Assembly: GCA_024695475.1 (NCBI GenBank)
Contig: JAILIC010000102.1
Coordinates: forward strand, 1 to 47,054
DNA: 47,054 nt
Origin: Treponema sp.
GTDB lineage: Bacteria; Spirochaetota; Spirochaetia; Treponematales; Treponemataceae
Direction of reading: 5' to 3'
Below the pieces are notes generated by a model. The model saw only the letters and a program-made list of their open reading frames with translations. It was not told the origin of the DNA and did no database searches. Shown here piece by piece: positions 31,464 through 39,874 of this stretch. The stretch's first letter is position 1; each line of letters opens with the position of its first letter. The translations under genes and the position numbers were made by a program.

Positions 31464-32987
31464 TTATTGATTGCCACCAATATATGATTGGATAAGCTGT
31501 ACTAAAAGGTATATTTTCTTATATAAGTTGACACCCTGATCTTTTATTGGATGATCAGCATACTTTTCAAGTTCCTTCCAGTTCATAATCATTTCGCTCT
31601 TTGGCTGTTTTACATAGTCTTCGAGCAATGGTTTAAGAATCTTACCAATCGAAATTAAGTCCCTGACTGCTGAAATGATGTACCCCTTTGCTTCATCGTT
31701 TGCGTCTTCGATAAGTGTTTCGAGGATATTAGCAGCTTCCTTACTACGCATTGAGCTTGGCATGTGAGTCTTAATCTTGATACCAATTTCACCATCTTCT
31801 GCAAGTTTTTGATCAAAAGAAGTGATGTTGTTTGAAATTTCAAGCAACTCGTTATATGCTTCGGACATCTGTGCTGAAAGTGCTGCAGTAGCCCATTGAC
31901 CACGAACGAGAATCAGGTCTGAATATTCTCGCATTTCGGTCTTAAAAATATCCAAGAGAAATGCTTTAAGAAAATTAAGTGGCTCTACATATTCATACTG
32001 TGAAAGCTGATGTTTTGCAAAATCTTGGTTTACATCATCAGTATAGTTTTTGAGACGCATACCGACATCGCTACCAAACAGTTGATCAACAATTTTATCA
32101 ACTTTTGATGCTTTTTGTTCACTTTTGAGTTTAGTAAGTACATTCAAGGCATCATTTTTAACTTTATCAATAAATGGTTCAACAACATTGCCTGATGGCA
32201 TGGTAACTTGTGGCTCAAAAGAAGGATCTTTACATGCAAGTTTGAGAACCATTTCAAGTGCATGGCTACGTCGTATATTTGATAATTTTGTCAGTATTTG
32301 TGTCCATGTCTTCATGGCTATTGGCTCAACACCTTTGACTTCTTTAAAGAACGAAAGCATAGTTGTCCAATCGGCGTCTTTTTGTAAAGCCCATGCAACT
32401 GCAACAAAATCCTTTAGGTCCTCTTTTATATAATCGCCATTGATTGAGTCAAATCGGGGAGTAGCATTAAAATCGCGTTCTTTAAGACTTGAGTCAAATT
32501 TCTTAAGAAAGAAATAGTAATCAAAAGTACAGAATGCTTGAAATGCAGTGATATTAATGTATAAGTTGTTGAGTTTATTTGTTTTTTCGGCATCGAACGA
32601 ATTGAGAAATGCTTCCAAAGTAGTATTTACATTTTCAGAAAGAACATTATAAGAGACTGATTTAGCCTTGGCTCGTATATTTTCTTCACTCAGCTGCTCG
32701 TATAATTCTGCTTCTTTTTCAGAAAAAGTACGTGTTACAATCATTGTTTTTAATGCATTTTTATTTTGCATTGATTGAAACATAATCTGAGAAGGAGATA
32801 TCGCTTTGTAAATTTGGAAAAATAGCTTAGCTAAGGCGGGTTCTACTTCATCAGAAGAAAACTTATAATAGTTGTAGTGTGACTTTGCCAAAGTTTTTGC
32901 AATATTTTTAAGCTCTTTTTTCTTCAATGCTTCTGGGTCACTGGAATTGAAAAGAGATGCAAATAGTTTTTGAAAGAAATTTCCCAT
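31464..32987 (-). CDS. Spirochaete-conserved protein of unknown function (DUF5312-like)
   Basis: A 507-residue, mostly helical protein without signal peptide or clear membrane helix. It begins MGNFFQKLFASLFNSSDPEA, then runs through helices with regular charged spacing (for example KKKELKNIAKTLAKSHYNYYKFSSDEVEPALAKLF). I recognise the pattern of a long spirochaete family of unknown function, probably DUF5312; this was not checked by search. No nucleotide-binding, metal or catalytic motif is visible. It stands alone between the DUF1622 gene (convergent) and the rnf operon end. Its promoter at 32994-33022 places the ATG at the mRNA 5' end. Confidence 0.7.
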   Translation of the reverse strand: MGNFFQKLFASLFNSSDPEALKKKELKNIAKTLAKSHYNYYKFSSDEVEPALAKLFFQIYKAISPSQIMFQSMQNKNALKTMIVTRTFSEKEAELYEQLSEENIRAKAKSVSYNVLSENVNTTLEAFLNSFDAEKTNKLNNLYINITAFQAFCTFDYYFFLKKFDSSLKERDFNATPRFDSINGDYIKEDLKDFVAVAWALQKDADWTTMLSFFKEVKGVEPIAMKTWTQILTKLSNIRRSHALEMVLKLACKDPSFEPQVTMPSGNVVEPFIDKVKNDALNVLTKLKSEQKASKVDKIVDQLFGSDVGMRLKNYTDDVNQDFAKHQLSQYEYVEPLNFLKAFLLDIFKTEMREYSDLILVRGQWATAALSAQMSEAYNELLEISNNITSFDQKLAEDGEIGIKIKTHMPSSMRSKEAANILETLIEDANDEAKGYIISAVRDLISIGKILKPLLEDYVKQPKSEMIMNWKELEKYADHPIKDQGVNLYKKIYLLVQLIQSYIGGNQ

Positions 32988-32993
32988 AGTTTA

Positions 32994-33022
32994 AATATCT
33001 GCTAAATTCGCCATATAGTCAA
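32994..33022 (-). promoter_or_regulatory. Leaderless promoter of the DUF5312-like gene
   Basis: On the minus strand there is a -35 TTGACT (33022-33017), a 17-base spacer and a -10 GATATT (32999-32994), then 6 bases to the ATG. The -35 overlaps a short palindrome (ATAGTC/GACTAT, 33015-33030), which could be an operator. Confidence 0.52.
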
Positions 33023-33043
33023 GAGACTATTAAGGATAAAAAA

Positions 33044-33072
33044 GGCAGAAGTAATTAATACTTACTTCTGCC
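33044..33072 (-). terminator. Terminator of the rnf operon
   Basis: The stem GGCAGAAGTAA (33044-33054) with TTACTTCTGCC (33062-33072) is 11 bases with a 7-base loop. On the minus strand it is followed by six T. It lies 22 bases after the rnfB stop. Confidence 0.85.
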
Positions 33073-33094
33073 TCTGTTTACGTTAAAACATACG

Positions 33095-33913
33095 TTATGC
33101 TGTTACTGTCAATACATCTTGGACAAGCTTAAGAACATGTGTAGGACATCCGTCTACGCAAGTCTTGCAGCTGTTACACAATGTGTAATCGACAACCGGG
33201 ATCCCGTTAACAAGTTTAATTGCTTTTTGTGGACAGCTTCGTTCGCACTTACCGCACTTAATGCATCCTGCTTTACAGTTTTTCATAATAGACGGTTTGT
33301 TTTCTGAACGGTTAGAACACAATGCAACGGCACCTTTACGTGTTACAGGAACTTTGCTCAGCAAGTGCATTGGACAAGTTTTGACACAGACACCACAACC
33401 AGTACACTTTGTAGGATCGATGTGTGGCAGTCCGTCTTCACCCATGTGGAGTGCATCAAATTGACATACTGCAACACAGTCGCCAAATCCAACACATCCG
33501 AATGAACACATTTTAGTTCCATTGACTGCCTGATGAGCAGCTGCACAGCTCTTTACACCATTATAGGTACCGCGAGCTGCAGCACATTCTTTTGTTCCCT
33601 GACAGGCAAGTACGGTGACTTGAGCTTCTGCACTGACAGAAATACCCATGACTTCACCAACTTTTGCTGCTGTTGCAGGACCACCGGCTGCACAACCGTC
33701 AACAGGAGCATTACCTGCTGCTACTGCAGCTGCAAAACCATCACAACCTGGAAATCCACAACCACCGCAGTTTGCACCTGGCAGACATTCACGTACTTTG
33801 GCAACTTTTTCGTCTACTGGTACTGCAAAGATCTTCTGGAAAAATCCAAGCAGGACACCAAGTACCATTGCCAGAATAAAAGATACAATAATCGTAGCTA
33901 TAATTGTTGTCAT
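33095..33913 (-). CDS. rnfB: Rnf complex subunit RnfB (multi-cluster ferredoxin-type)
   Basis: A 272-residue membrane-anchored electron-entry subunit. It has an N-terminal helix (about residues 4-26), the RnfB-specific Cys cluster ANCGGCGFPGCDGF (Cys49, 52, 57, with Cys43 or Cys74 near), and a four-Cys group (Cys136, 140, 146, 150). Typical ferredoxin motifs follow: CTGCGVCVKTCP, CIKCGKCERSCP, CNSCKTCVDGCP. This is more clusters than Vibrio RnfB and resembles the clostridial type that takes electrons from reduced ferredoxin. It is the last gene of rnfCDGEAB. GGGAG precedes the ATG. Confidence 0.96.
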   Translation of the reverse strand: MTTIIATIIVSFILAMVLGVLLGFFQKIFAVPVDEKVAKVRECLPGANCGGCGFPGCDGFAAAVAAGNAPVDGCAAGGPATAAKVGEVMGISVSAEAQVTVLACQGTKECAAARGTYNGVKSCAAAHQAVNGTKMCSFGCVGFGDCVAVCQFDALHMGEDGLPHIDPTKCTGCGVCVKTCPMHLLSKVPVTRKGAVALCSNRSENKPSIMKNCKAGCIKCGKCERSCPQKAIKLVNGIPVVDYTLCNSCKTCVDGCPTHVLKLVQDVLTVTA

Positions 33914-33924
33914 ATGGTGCTCCC

Positions 33925-34503
33925 TTATTTAATAAGTCCTGAGAATCCCAGGAAAGAAAGAGAAAGTAAACCAGCTGCAATGAACAGAAGAGGCTTTCCC
34001 TTGATAAAGGCTGGTACAGGAGCTACAGCGATACGATCGCGAACACCTGACATAACAACCATAGACAATAAAAAACCAGCTGCACAACCTGCACCGTATA
34101 CGATGGACTCAACATAGTTGTATCCCTTGCTGATGCAGTTGAGTGTTGTTGCAAGAACAGCACAGTTTGTTGTAATCAATGCAAGGTAAACACCCATTGC
34201 ACTGTAAAGAGCTGGTGCAGATTTTTTAAGGTAGAACTCTACCAACTGAACCAATGCGGCAATTACAAGAATAAAAAACAGTGTCTGGAGGAATTCCAGA
34301 TGTAGTGGAACCATAACACAATAATAGAGAGGATAGGTTACTACAACAGCCAACAGAATAACGAAAGATGTTGCAATACCCATACCACTGGCTTTACCTG
34401 TGTCACTGGTCATACCCATAAACGGACAAAGTGCCAGATACTGAATTAATATAACGTTGTCAACCAACATTGACTTCAAAAAGATCTTTAAAAGTTCACT
34501 CAT
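33925..34503 (-). CDS. rnfA: Rnf complex membrane subunit RnfA
   Basis: A 192-residue protein with six membrane helices and the RnfA/NqrE pattern: NVILIQYLALCPFMGMT near the N-terminus and LALITTNCAVLATTLNC in the middle. These two Cys-containing half-helices bind the [2Fe-2S] cluster shared with RnfE inside the membrane. Its ATG overlaps the rnfE stop (ATGA). RnfA and RnfE are homologous with inverted topology. It lies in the operon between rnfE and rnfB, the common clostridial order. Confidence 0.96.
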   Translation of the reverse strand: MSELLKIFLKSMLVDNVILIQYLALCPFMGMTSDTGKASGMGIATSFVILLAVVVTYPLYYCVMVPLHLEFLQTLFFILVIAALVQLVEFYLKKSAPALYSAMGVYLALITTNCAVLATTLNCISKGYNYVESIVYGAGCAAGFLLSMVVMSGVRDRIAVAPVPAFIKGKPLLFIAAGLLSLSFLGFSGLIK

Positions 34504-35108
34504 TTTGCATCGCCCCCCGCACGCTTACTGATAGCAACGGTAACTGCGGTTATCAAACCGAATACGACAAATCCGCCTGGAGCCTTGCTAAAAAATCCGA
34601 TGGTATATGCTTCTGGCAAAACCTGAATGCCAAAAAATGATCCAGTGCCTAAGAACTCTCTGATAAGAGAGATTGCACAAAGTACCCAAGTGTATCCTAA
34701 ACCCATGCCAAATGCATCAAGAAGAGCATTTACAGGTGTCTCTTTTGAAGCAAAAGACTCAACACGACCCATGATGATACAGTTAACAACGATGAGTGGT
34801 AAGAATACACCGAGTGAGTCGGACAATGCAGGAATATAAGCTGCCAATACCAGCTGTACGATTGTGGTAAAAGCGGCTATGACAATAATAAATATTGGCA
34901 GACGAATTGAATCAGGAATACGTTTATGGAATAAAGAAATGATCAGTTCGCTCATGGCAAGAACGAATGTCATTGCAAATCCCATACCGATTCCGTTGAA
35001 TATACTTGTGGTTACAGCGAGAGAGGAACACAAACCGATTGAAAGGACAAGCAGTGGGTTCTCTTTGCTGAGGCCATTCGTGAAAATTGCTAATTTATTG
35101 TTTTTCAT
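34500..35108 (-). CDS. rnfE: Rnf complex membrane subunit RnfE
   Basis: A 202-residue, six-helix protein of the RnfE/NqrD type, with NPLLVLSIGLCSSLAVTTS and LGVFLPLIVVNCIIMGRVE, the two half-helices carrying the Cys pair for the shared [2Fe-2S] site. The ATG at 35108 is preferred because GGAG (35121-35118) lies 9 bases upstream; the in-frame ATG at 35117 would touch that site directly. It lies 12 bases after rnfG and overlaps rnfA by 4 bases. Confidence 0.95.
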   Translation of the reverse strand: MKNNKLAIFTNGLSKENPLLVLSIGLCSSLAVTTSIFNGIGMGFAMTFVLAMSELIISLFHKRIPDSIRLPIFIIVIAAFTTIVQLVLAAYIPALSDSLGVFLPLIVVNCIIMGRVESFASKETPVNALLDAFGMGLGYTWVLCAISLIREFLGTGSFFGIQVLPEAYTIGFFSKAPGGFVVFGLITAVTVAISKRAGGDAK

Positions 35109-35120
35109 GATGCCCATCTC

Positions 35121-36275
35121 CTAGTCGATATTATAATGTTTGTTCAGCTCGTAGTTTTCTGAACCGGCAGGAGCTTGTGCACCGCCGTTTTTACTCATCA
35201 GTTGTGCAGCTTCATATGCAGATACTTTTACGACATCTGCAACACAATCTGAAGAAATTGAGGCACCACTGAGGGCTTCGTAATCAGCACCAGAAAGCAA
35301 ATTCTGATCAGCTGATTTACCTGCAAACTGGCCATAGAAGTCTTCTTCAAGAGTACGCATACCAAGTTGTGGAGTGTCATCTAAGAATGTGATTCTTGTA
35401 CCAATAATAGTACGTTTTTCGTCTACGGCAGTGAGTACTGTTGCTGCATCATGGTAAGACTGTCCGCTTGCAGAAACTGCAGCTGCGATAACTTTGCCAT
35501 TTGCAGAAATAAGATACTGCTTTTCAATCCACATGGTGTCAGTAGAACCAGGGATAGCAACATCACGGTCTTCACCATCGGCAACTTCTTCTATAGAGAT
35601 TTCTCCATAGGTGTCAGTTGGGAACATGTCAGCGATTGCATCTTCATAGGTAAATACGGTTGCTGCCTTCTTTGCAACAGGAGCTGCACCAGTAGCTGCA
35701 CCTCCAAACTGTGTCAGGTACTGACCGGCGGTGTATGTAGCCTGCGTCAAAATATCTCCAACACCACGGGAAGTGATTGTTGCACCACTGACAGCTTCAA
35801 AAGTTGATCCTACGGTAAAACCGTCAGCAGCTTTTTTACCGATAAACTGGTCGTAGAATGTTACGCCTGTTGTTGTTTTGTATGAAGGATCACGGGCTTT
35901 CTGTCCAAAACCTGGAGAGTCACTGAGTTCAAGGAACTGTACGCCAGTGATAACACCCTGTAAGTCTTGTCCGACGATGATGGTAGCACGATCGTATGTT
36001 GGTCCAGAAACTTTAGTTACCGCACCAATGACAGACCCGTTCTTTTTTGCAGCATACAAACCATCAATAGAAATAGAACCTTCTGGTTTTTCAAAATCAG
36101 TTACTGGTTCAAATGAATCAGCATCTGCATATACGATTTTAAGACCCTGAGCCAATTGCTCGGCACGATGTGCTTCAATAACTGGAGCAGTAATGTTGTT
36201 TACGAGTGCCAGACAAAAGCATGATGTTACTGCATATGCTGCCAGGATAAGGCCGAGTTTTAACATGTTTTTCAT
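35121..36275 (-). CDS. rnfG: Rnf complex subunit RnfG with a duplicated FMN-binding domain
   Basis: A 384-residue protein, about twice the usual RnfG length (roughly 180-215). It has an N-terminal membrane helix (residues 5-27), then two FMN-binding domains in tandem. The first (about 65-190) has SPGFGQKARDP and the flavinylation motif SGAT (163-166, Thr166 expected to carry FMN). After a linker (195-215), the second (about 245-360) has TPQLGMRTLEED and SGAS (336-339), with Ser339 in the acceptor position. ApbE-type enzymes can attach FMN to Thr or Ser, so two flavins per subunit are possible. It overlaps rnfD by one base. Confidence 0.93.
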   Translation of the reverse strand: MKNMLKLGLILAAYAVTSCFCLALVNNITAPVIEAHRAEQLAQGLKIVYADADSFEPVTDFEKPEGSISIDGLYAAKKNGSVIGAVTKVSGPTYDRATIIVGQDLQGVITGVQFLELSDSPGFGQKARDPSYKTTTGVTFYDQFIGKKAADGFTVGSTFEAVSGATITSRGVGDILTQATYTAGQYLTQFGGAATGAAPVAKKAATVFTYEDAIADMFPTDTYGEISIEEVADGEDRDVAIPGSTDTMWIEKQYLISANGKVIAAAVSASGQSYHDAATVLTAVDEKRTIIGTRITFLDDTPQLGMRTLEEDFYGQFAGKSADQNLLSGADYEALSGASISSDCVADVVKVSAYEAAQLMSKNGGAQAPAGSENYELNKHYNID

Positions 36276-37231
36276 TATTTAGCCTCCGCCTTTTTGTTTG
36301 AGTATCCGTACTTGCGTCCGGTAAGATTGTTAAGGAATGCGGTCAATGAGTTCATGATGAGGATTGAGAACATAACACCTTCTGGATATCCACCAAACTT
36401 ACGGATAAGGAATGTGATAAGTCCACAACCAACACCAAATACGAAGCGACCACATTTGGTAACAGGAGTTGTTGCATAATCAGTTACCATGAAGGTTGCA
36501 CCAAAAAGCAAACCACCTGAAAGTAATGCCATTACTGGATCTCCGCCAGAGATAAGAGTTGTCAAGGCAACAGTTCCTACCATTCCGAGAGGAGCACGCC
36601 AATCGATGACTTGGGTAACCAACAGATAGATAAATGCCAAGATAATCAAGAGCGCGCTTGACTCACCAATACAACCAGCTCTATTTCCTAAGAAATAGGT
36701 GAGGTAGTCTGTAGAATCTGCGATAAACTCACCAGCCTTGATTTTTGACAATACTGTTGCAGAACTGATAGCATCAGTTGTTGGATCAAGCCAAGATGCC
36801 CCCATTGCTGCTGAGAAGCTGACAAACATAAAAGCACGTCCTGTCAAAGCAGGATTATATACGTTTGCTCCTAAACCACCAAAGAGTCCTTTTGCAACAA
36901 CGATTGCTACAAGTGATCCCAAAATGGTCTGCCAAACAGGAGTTGTTGGAGGCAGTACGAGTGCCAAAAGCACACCTGTTACTGCTGCAGAATAGTTCTT
37001 AATTGTAATTTCTTGTTTTGTCAGTTTCTGGAACAATGCTTCAAAAAATACAGCACTGACTACTGAAACTAAGATTGTGATTACAGCTTTGATTCCGTAA
37101 AGAATGACACCGTATATACATAACGGCAACAGTGCAATCAAAACGGTAAGCATCAGGTTTTCTGTAGTTCTTCCAAATGTAAAGTGGGGGGAAGATGACA
37201 GATATATTTCGTTTTTATCCGATTCAGCCAT
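36275..37231 (-). CDS. rnfD: Rnf complex membrane subunit RnfD
   Basis: A 318-residue membrane protein with about nine to ten helices, homologous to NqrB. Recognisable stretches are PHFTFGRTTENLMLTVLIAL, GGLGANVYNPALTGRAFM, and FMVTDYATTPVTKCGRFVFG. The covalent FMN site, normally DxxSGAT, reads DAISSAT (153-159), keeping the acceptor Thr159 but with Ser in place of Gly. RnfD carries electrons across the membrane and takes part in ion translocation. Its ATG overlaps the rnfC stop by one base (TAATG), and its stop overlaps rnfG in the same way. Confidence 0.95.
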   Translation of the reverse strand: MAESDKNEIYLSSSPHFTFGRTTENLMLTVLIALLPLCIYGVILYGIKAVITILVSVVSAVFFEALFQKLTKQEITIKNYSAAVTGVLLALVLPPTTPVWQTILGSLVAIVVAKGLFGGLGANVYNPALTGRAFMFVSFSAAMGASWLDPTTDAISSATVLSKIKAGEFIADSTDYLTYFLGNRAGCIGESSALLIILAFIYLLVTQVIDWRAPLGMVGTVALTTLISGGDPVMALLSGGLLFGATFMVTDYATTPVTKCGRFVFGVGCGLITFLIRKFGGYPEGVMFSILIMNSLTAFLNNLTGRKYGYSNKKAEAK

Positions 37232-38595
37232 TATTTGTTTCCTCCGTCGGCTTTTGCAGCGGCCTTTGCTTTTTCTGCGGCAATCTGTGCGCGTACCAAT
37301 GCCTTACCCATGCGGAAGCGTTGTACAAGACGTACATTTGCTGGACACATATATGAGCAGCTGCCACATTCGATACAATCCATAAGACCAAATTTCTTTG
37401 CTTTTTCAGTATTACCGACTTTCAATGTACGAGCCATCATGACTGGAGTCAAATGGAGAGGACAGACCTCAATACATTTACCACAACCGATACAAGATGA
37501 TTCATCTGTAAGGTAGGTTTCTGATTTTGTCAGGAATAAGACACCAGAGGTTCCTTTTGCAATTGGGAACTGTGCATTGGTCATGGCAAGACCCATCATT
37601 GGACCGCCACTGATGATTTTTACTGTTTCTCCAGCTTTAAGCTGGATAGTATCCGGGATTAAATCACTAACCATTGTTCCTACAGGAACAATCAAATTCT
37701 TTGGTGTATCACAAGCACCGCCACTGATAGTTAATGGGCGCTCGATAAGAGGCTTGCCAAGTCTGAATGCATCAGCGATTGCACAAGCAGTGCCAACATT
37801 AGAAATAATACAACCAATTGCAGTTGGTAATTTTCCGGCTGGAACTTCACGACCAAGACAAGCAAGTGTCAAGTTCTTTTCACAGCCCTGTGGGTATTTT
37901 GTTTTTACGACACGAATTTCGATGTCGTTTGATTTATTTTGACTGGCAATTTGATTCTGCAATAGAGGAAGTAAATCCGCTTTATTGCTTTCAAGGGCAA
38001 TAATGCCGTGTCCGCCAGTAATCTTTAAAATGATACTTAAACCGTCAATGACTTTTGCAGTTTGCTCTTTCAAAACTCGGTAATCGACAGTCAGATAGGG
38101 CTCACATTCAGCTGCATTCAAAAGTACATACTCGATTTTTGTTCCTGCAGGTGGATTCAGTTTTACATGGGTTGGGAAGGATGCACCTCCCATACCAACG
38201 ATACCTGCGTCACGTATTCGCTTTAGAGCTTCTTTATGACTACAGGTAAATGGATCAAGTGGATCCATGTAAGCTGTGTTATCAGAACCGTCAGCCTGAA
38301 TGACGATGCACGGTACTTCCACATTGCCAGTAACCATTTGAGGTACAATCTTTTTTACTGTTCCTGCAATAGAAGCATGAACTGGAGCTGAGATTACAGC
38401 TGTTGAATCAGCTATCAACTGTCCTTTGGCAACAACATCTCCAACCTTGACTACAGGCTCATTTGGAGCTCCACCCATAGTAACAGGTATTGTAACAGTC
38501 TTGGTAGAAGGAAATGCTTCTGAGAGGGGGGATTCCTCTGTTAACTCTTTCCGTTCTGGTGGACATATACCACCCTTAAATGTATACATTTTCAT
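37231..38595 (-). CDS. rnfC: Rnf complex peripheral subunit RnfC
   Basis: A 454-residue cytoplasmic subunit that exchanges electrons with NAD. It has the N-terminal RnfC barrel sandwich (FKGGICPPERKEL, PVHASIAGTVKKI), then GIVGMGGASFPTHVKL (133-146), the NADH/FMN-binding core similar to NuoF, and NAAECEPYLTVDYR. Two [4Fe-4S] motifs follow near the C-terminus: CIGCGKCIEVCP (Cys368-378) and CIECGSCSYMCP (Cys407-417). It ends in a short Ala/Lys-rich tail. It is the first gene of rnfCDGEAB; the ATG at 38595 sits 7 bases after a -10 box. Confidence 0.96.
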   Translation of the reverse strand: MKMYTFKGGICPPERKELTEESPLSEAFPSTKTVTIPVTMGGAPNEPVVKVGDVVAKGQLIADSTAVISAPVHASIAGTVKKIVPQMVTGNVEVPCIVIQADGSDNTAYMDPLDPFTCSHKEALKRIRDAGIVGMGGASFPTHVKLNPPAGTKIEYVLLNAAECEPYLTVDYRVLKEQTAKVIDGLSIILKITGGHGIIALESNKADLLPLLQNQIASQNKSNDIEIRVVKTKYPQGCEKNLTLACLGREVPAGKLPTAIGCIISNVGTACAIADAFRLGKPLIERPLTISGGACDTPKNLIVPVGTMVSDLIPDTIQLKAGETVKIISGGPMMGLAMTNAQFPIAKGTSGVLFLTKSETYLTDESSCIGCGKCIEVCPLHLTPVMMARTLKVGNTEKAKKFGLMDCIECGSCSYMCPANVRLVQRFRMGKALVRAQIAAEKAKAAAKADGGNK

Positions 38596-38602
38596 AATAT
38601 TT

Positions 38603-38631
38603 ATTCTATCAAATGATGTCTCTCTCGTAAA
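38603..38631 (-). promoter_or_regulatory. Leaderless promoter of the rnfCDGEAB operon
   Basis: On the minus strand there is a -35 TTTACG (38631-38626), a 17-base spacer and a -10 TAGAAT (38608-38603), then 7 bases to the rnfC ATG. There is no Shine-Dalgarno, while the downstream rnf genes rely on overlaps or GGAG sites. Confidence 0.55.
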
Positions 38632-38725
38632 CCAGAAAGAAGGAGAAATTACTCAAATAGTGTATACTATATATAGAAAAGAAATGCTAAAAAAGTGATG
38701 CTTCAAGCTACTTTAATGAAACACT

Positions 38726-38755
38726 TTGACTAATTATGTTGTTATATAGTAAACT
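38726..38755 (+). promoter_or_regulatory. Promoter of the outer-membrane protein operon
   Basis: There is a -35 TTGACT (38726-38731), an 18-base spacer and a -10 TAAACT (38750-38755). TATAGT at 38745-38750 is an alternative -10 with too short a spacer. A leader of about 30 bases contains GAGGAGA before the ATG at 38792. Confidence 0.45.
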
Positions 38756-38791
38756 AGCATGAATTAATAATAATTCTAGAGGAGATTTCTC

Positions 38792-39874
38792 ATGTTGAAA
38801 AAAATCTTGGGCGTAGTACTTTGTACTAGTTCTCTTGCAGGGTTGTTTGCTTATAACCCTCCTGCCGGTGGCGAAAATATTTTTGGAATTTCAAGTCCTT
38901 TTCAACTTACTTCAGCACAGTCAGCTGCAGGTGGAGCTTTTCTTGATGTGACTCCTGCATCTCAGGTGTATAATCCTGCTCTAGGCGCTTTTGAACAGCG
39001 TTTAATGCTCGATTTGGGCTTTACTTATTTGCGTGATGGTGACAGTCTCACTGACCATGACAATGGTTTTGCAGGTCAGTTTGGTTTACTTTTTCCAACT
39101 CGTTGGGGTGTGGCAAGTGGTGAATTCTTTGTTGTAAATGAACAGTTAAGTCACATGGACTTGGAAAAACTCTATATGACAGAGATTTCATTTGCCAAGG
39201 AAGTAACTGACAGTTTGTCAGTAGGCGCTGGTTTGGCTGGTGGCTTGCTCAAGGGATATGAAAACGATTGGGCTGCTGGACTTAATGTTGGTGCATTTTA
39301 TAACTATGGTGACTTAGGTCCTTTGTCTGATGTTCGCTTTGGTGTTTCATTCCTTAACCTTGGAAAGATGTTTACAAAGAAAGCAGCGGTAATTGGTATC
39401 GATGAAAAGACTGAGTCTGATACTTTCCCTGGAGTTGCTACACTTCGTGCTGGTATTGCGGCAACCTTCCTGACCGCAGGCGATTTTGAAGGCGCAGCTT
39501 CTTTGGATGTCGCAGTTCCTTATGTACAAAACTTGGTTATAGATACAGGCGTACAGTTTATGTACAAGGATTTTGTAAAACTGAGTACTGCATGGGAGTG
39601 TAATCTCCGCGAAGTTGCAGAAGACTCAAGCAATTGGCTGCCTGCAGTTGGTTTGGCATTCCGATTCAAGTTCCAGGCAAAGAACAACGGATTTATGAAG
39701 AAGATGAACTGGGATGAAGGTGAAATGACTGTTGCAGGCGCATGGCAGCGTATGTATGAGCATGTTGATGCATACTCTGCAGGCGTTGTTGTTAAACTTG
39801 GTCTTGAAGATACTGAACCTCCAGTTATTCAATTGTTTAATGAAAAAGAAACCTCACAGGAGGCAACTAAATAA
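38792..39874 (+). CDS. UPF0164-like outer-membrane beta-barrel protein
   Basis: A 360-residue protein with a signal peptide (MLKKILGVVLCTSSLAGLFA, cleavage near AYN). The mature part has many amphipathic strands, with an N-terminal stretch (SAQSAAGGAFLDVTPASQVYNPAL) of the kind seen in the treponemal UPF0164 / FadL-like group. FadL-type barrels import hydrophobic molecules through the outer membrane; a role here is inferred from the pattern only. Strong GAGGAGA precedes the ATG. The stop overlaps the ATG of the large OmpA-type gene by one base (TAATG), so the two are translated together. Confidence 0.78.
   Translation: MLKKILGVVLCTSSLAGLFAYNPPAGGENIFGISSPFQLTSAQSAAGGAFLDVTPASQVYNPALGAFEQRLMLDLGFTYLRDGDSLTDHDNGFAGQFGLLFPTRWGVASGEFFVVNEQLSHMDLEKLYMTEISFAKEVTDSLSVGAGLAGGLLKGYENDWAAGLNVGAFYNYGDLGPLSDVRFGVSFLNLGKMFTKKAAVIGIDEKTESDTFPGVATLRAGIAATFLTAGDFEGAASLDVAVPYVQNLVIDTGVQFMYKDFVKLSTAWECNLREVAEDSSNWLPAVGLAFRFKFQAKNNGFMKKMNWDEGEMTVAGAWQRMYEHVDAYSAGVVVKLGLEDTEPPVIQLFNEKETSQEATK

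Noticed and set aside
33533..34117. 194-residue plus-strand open frame opposite rnfB and rnfA
   Set aside because: The protein is Cys- and Thr-rich with no family look and lies antisense to two certain genes.
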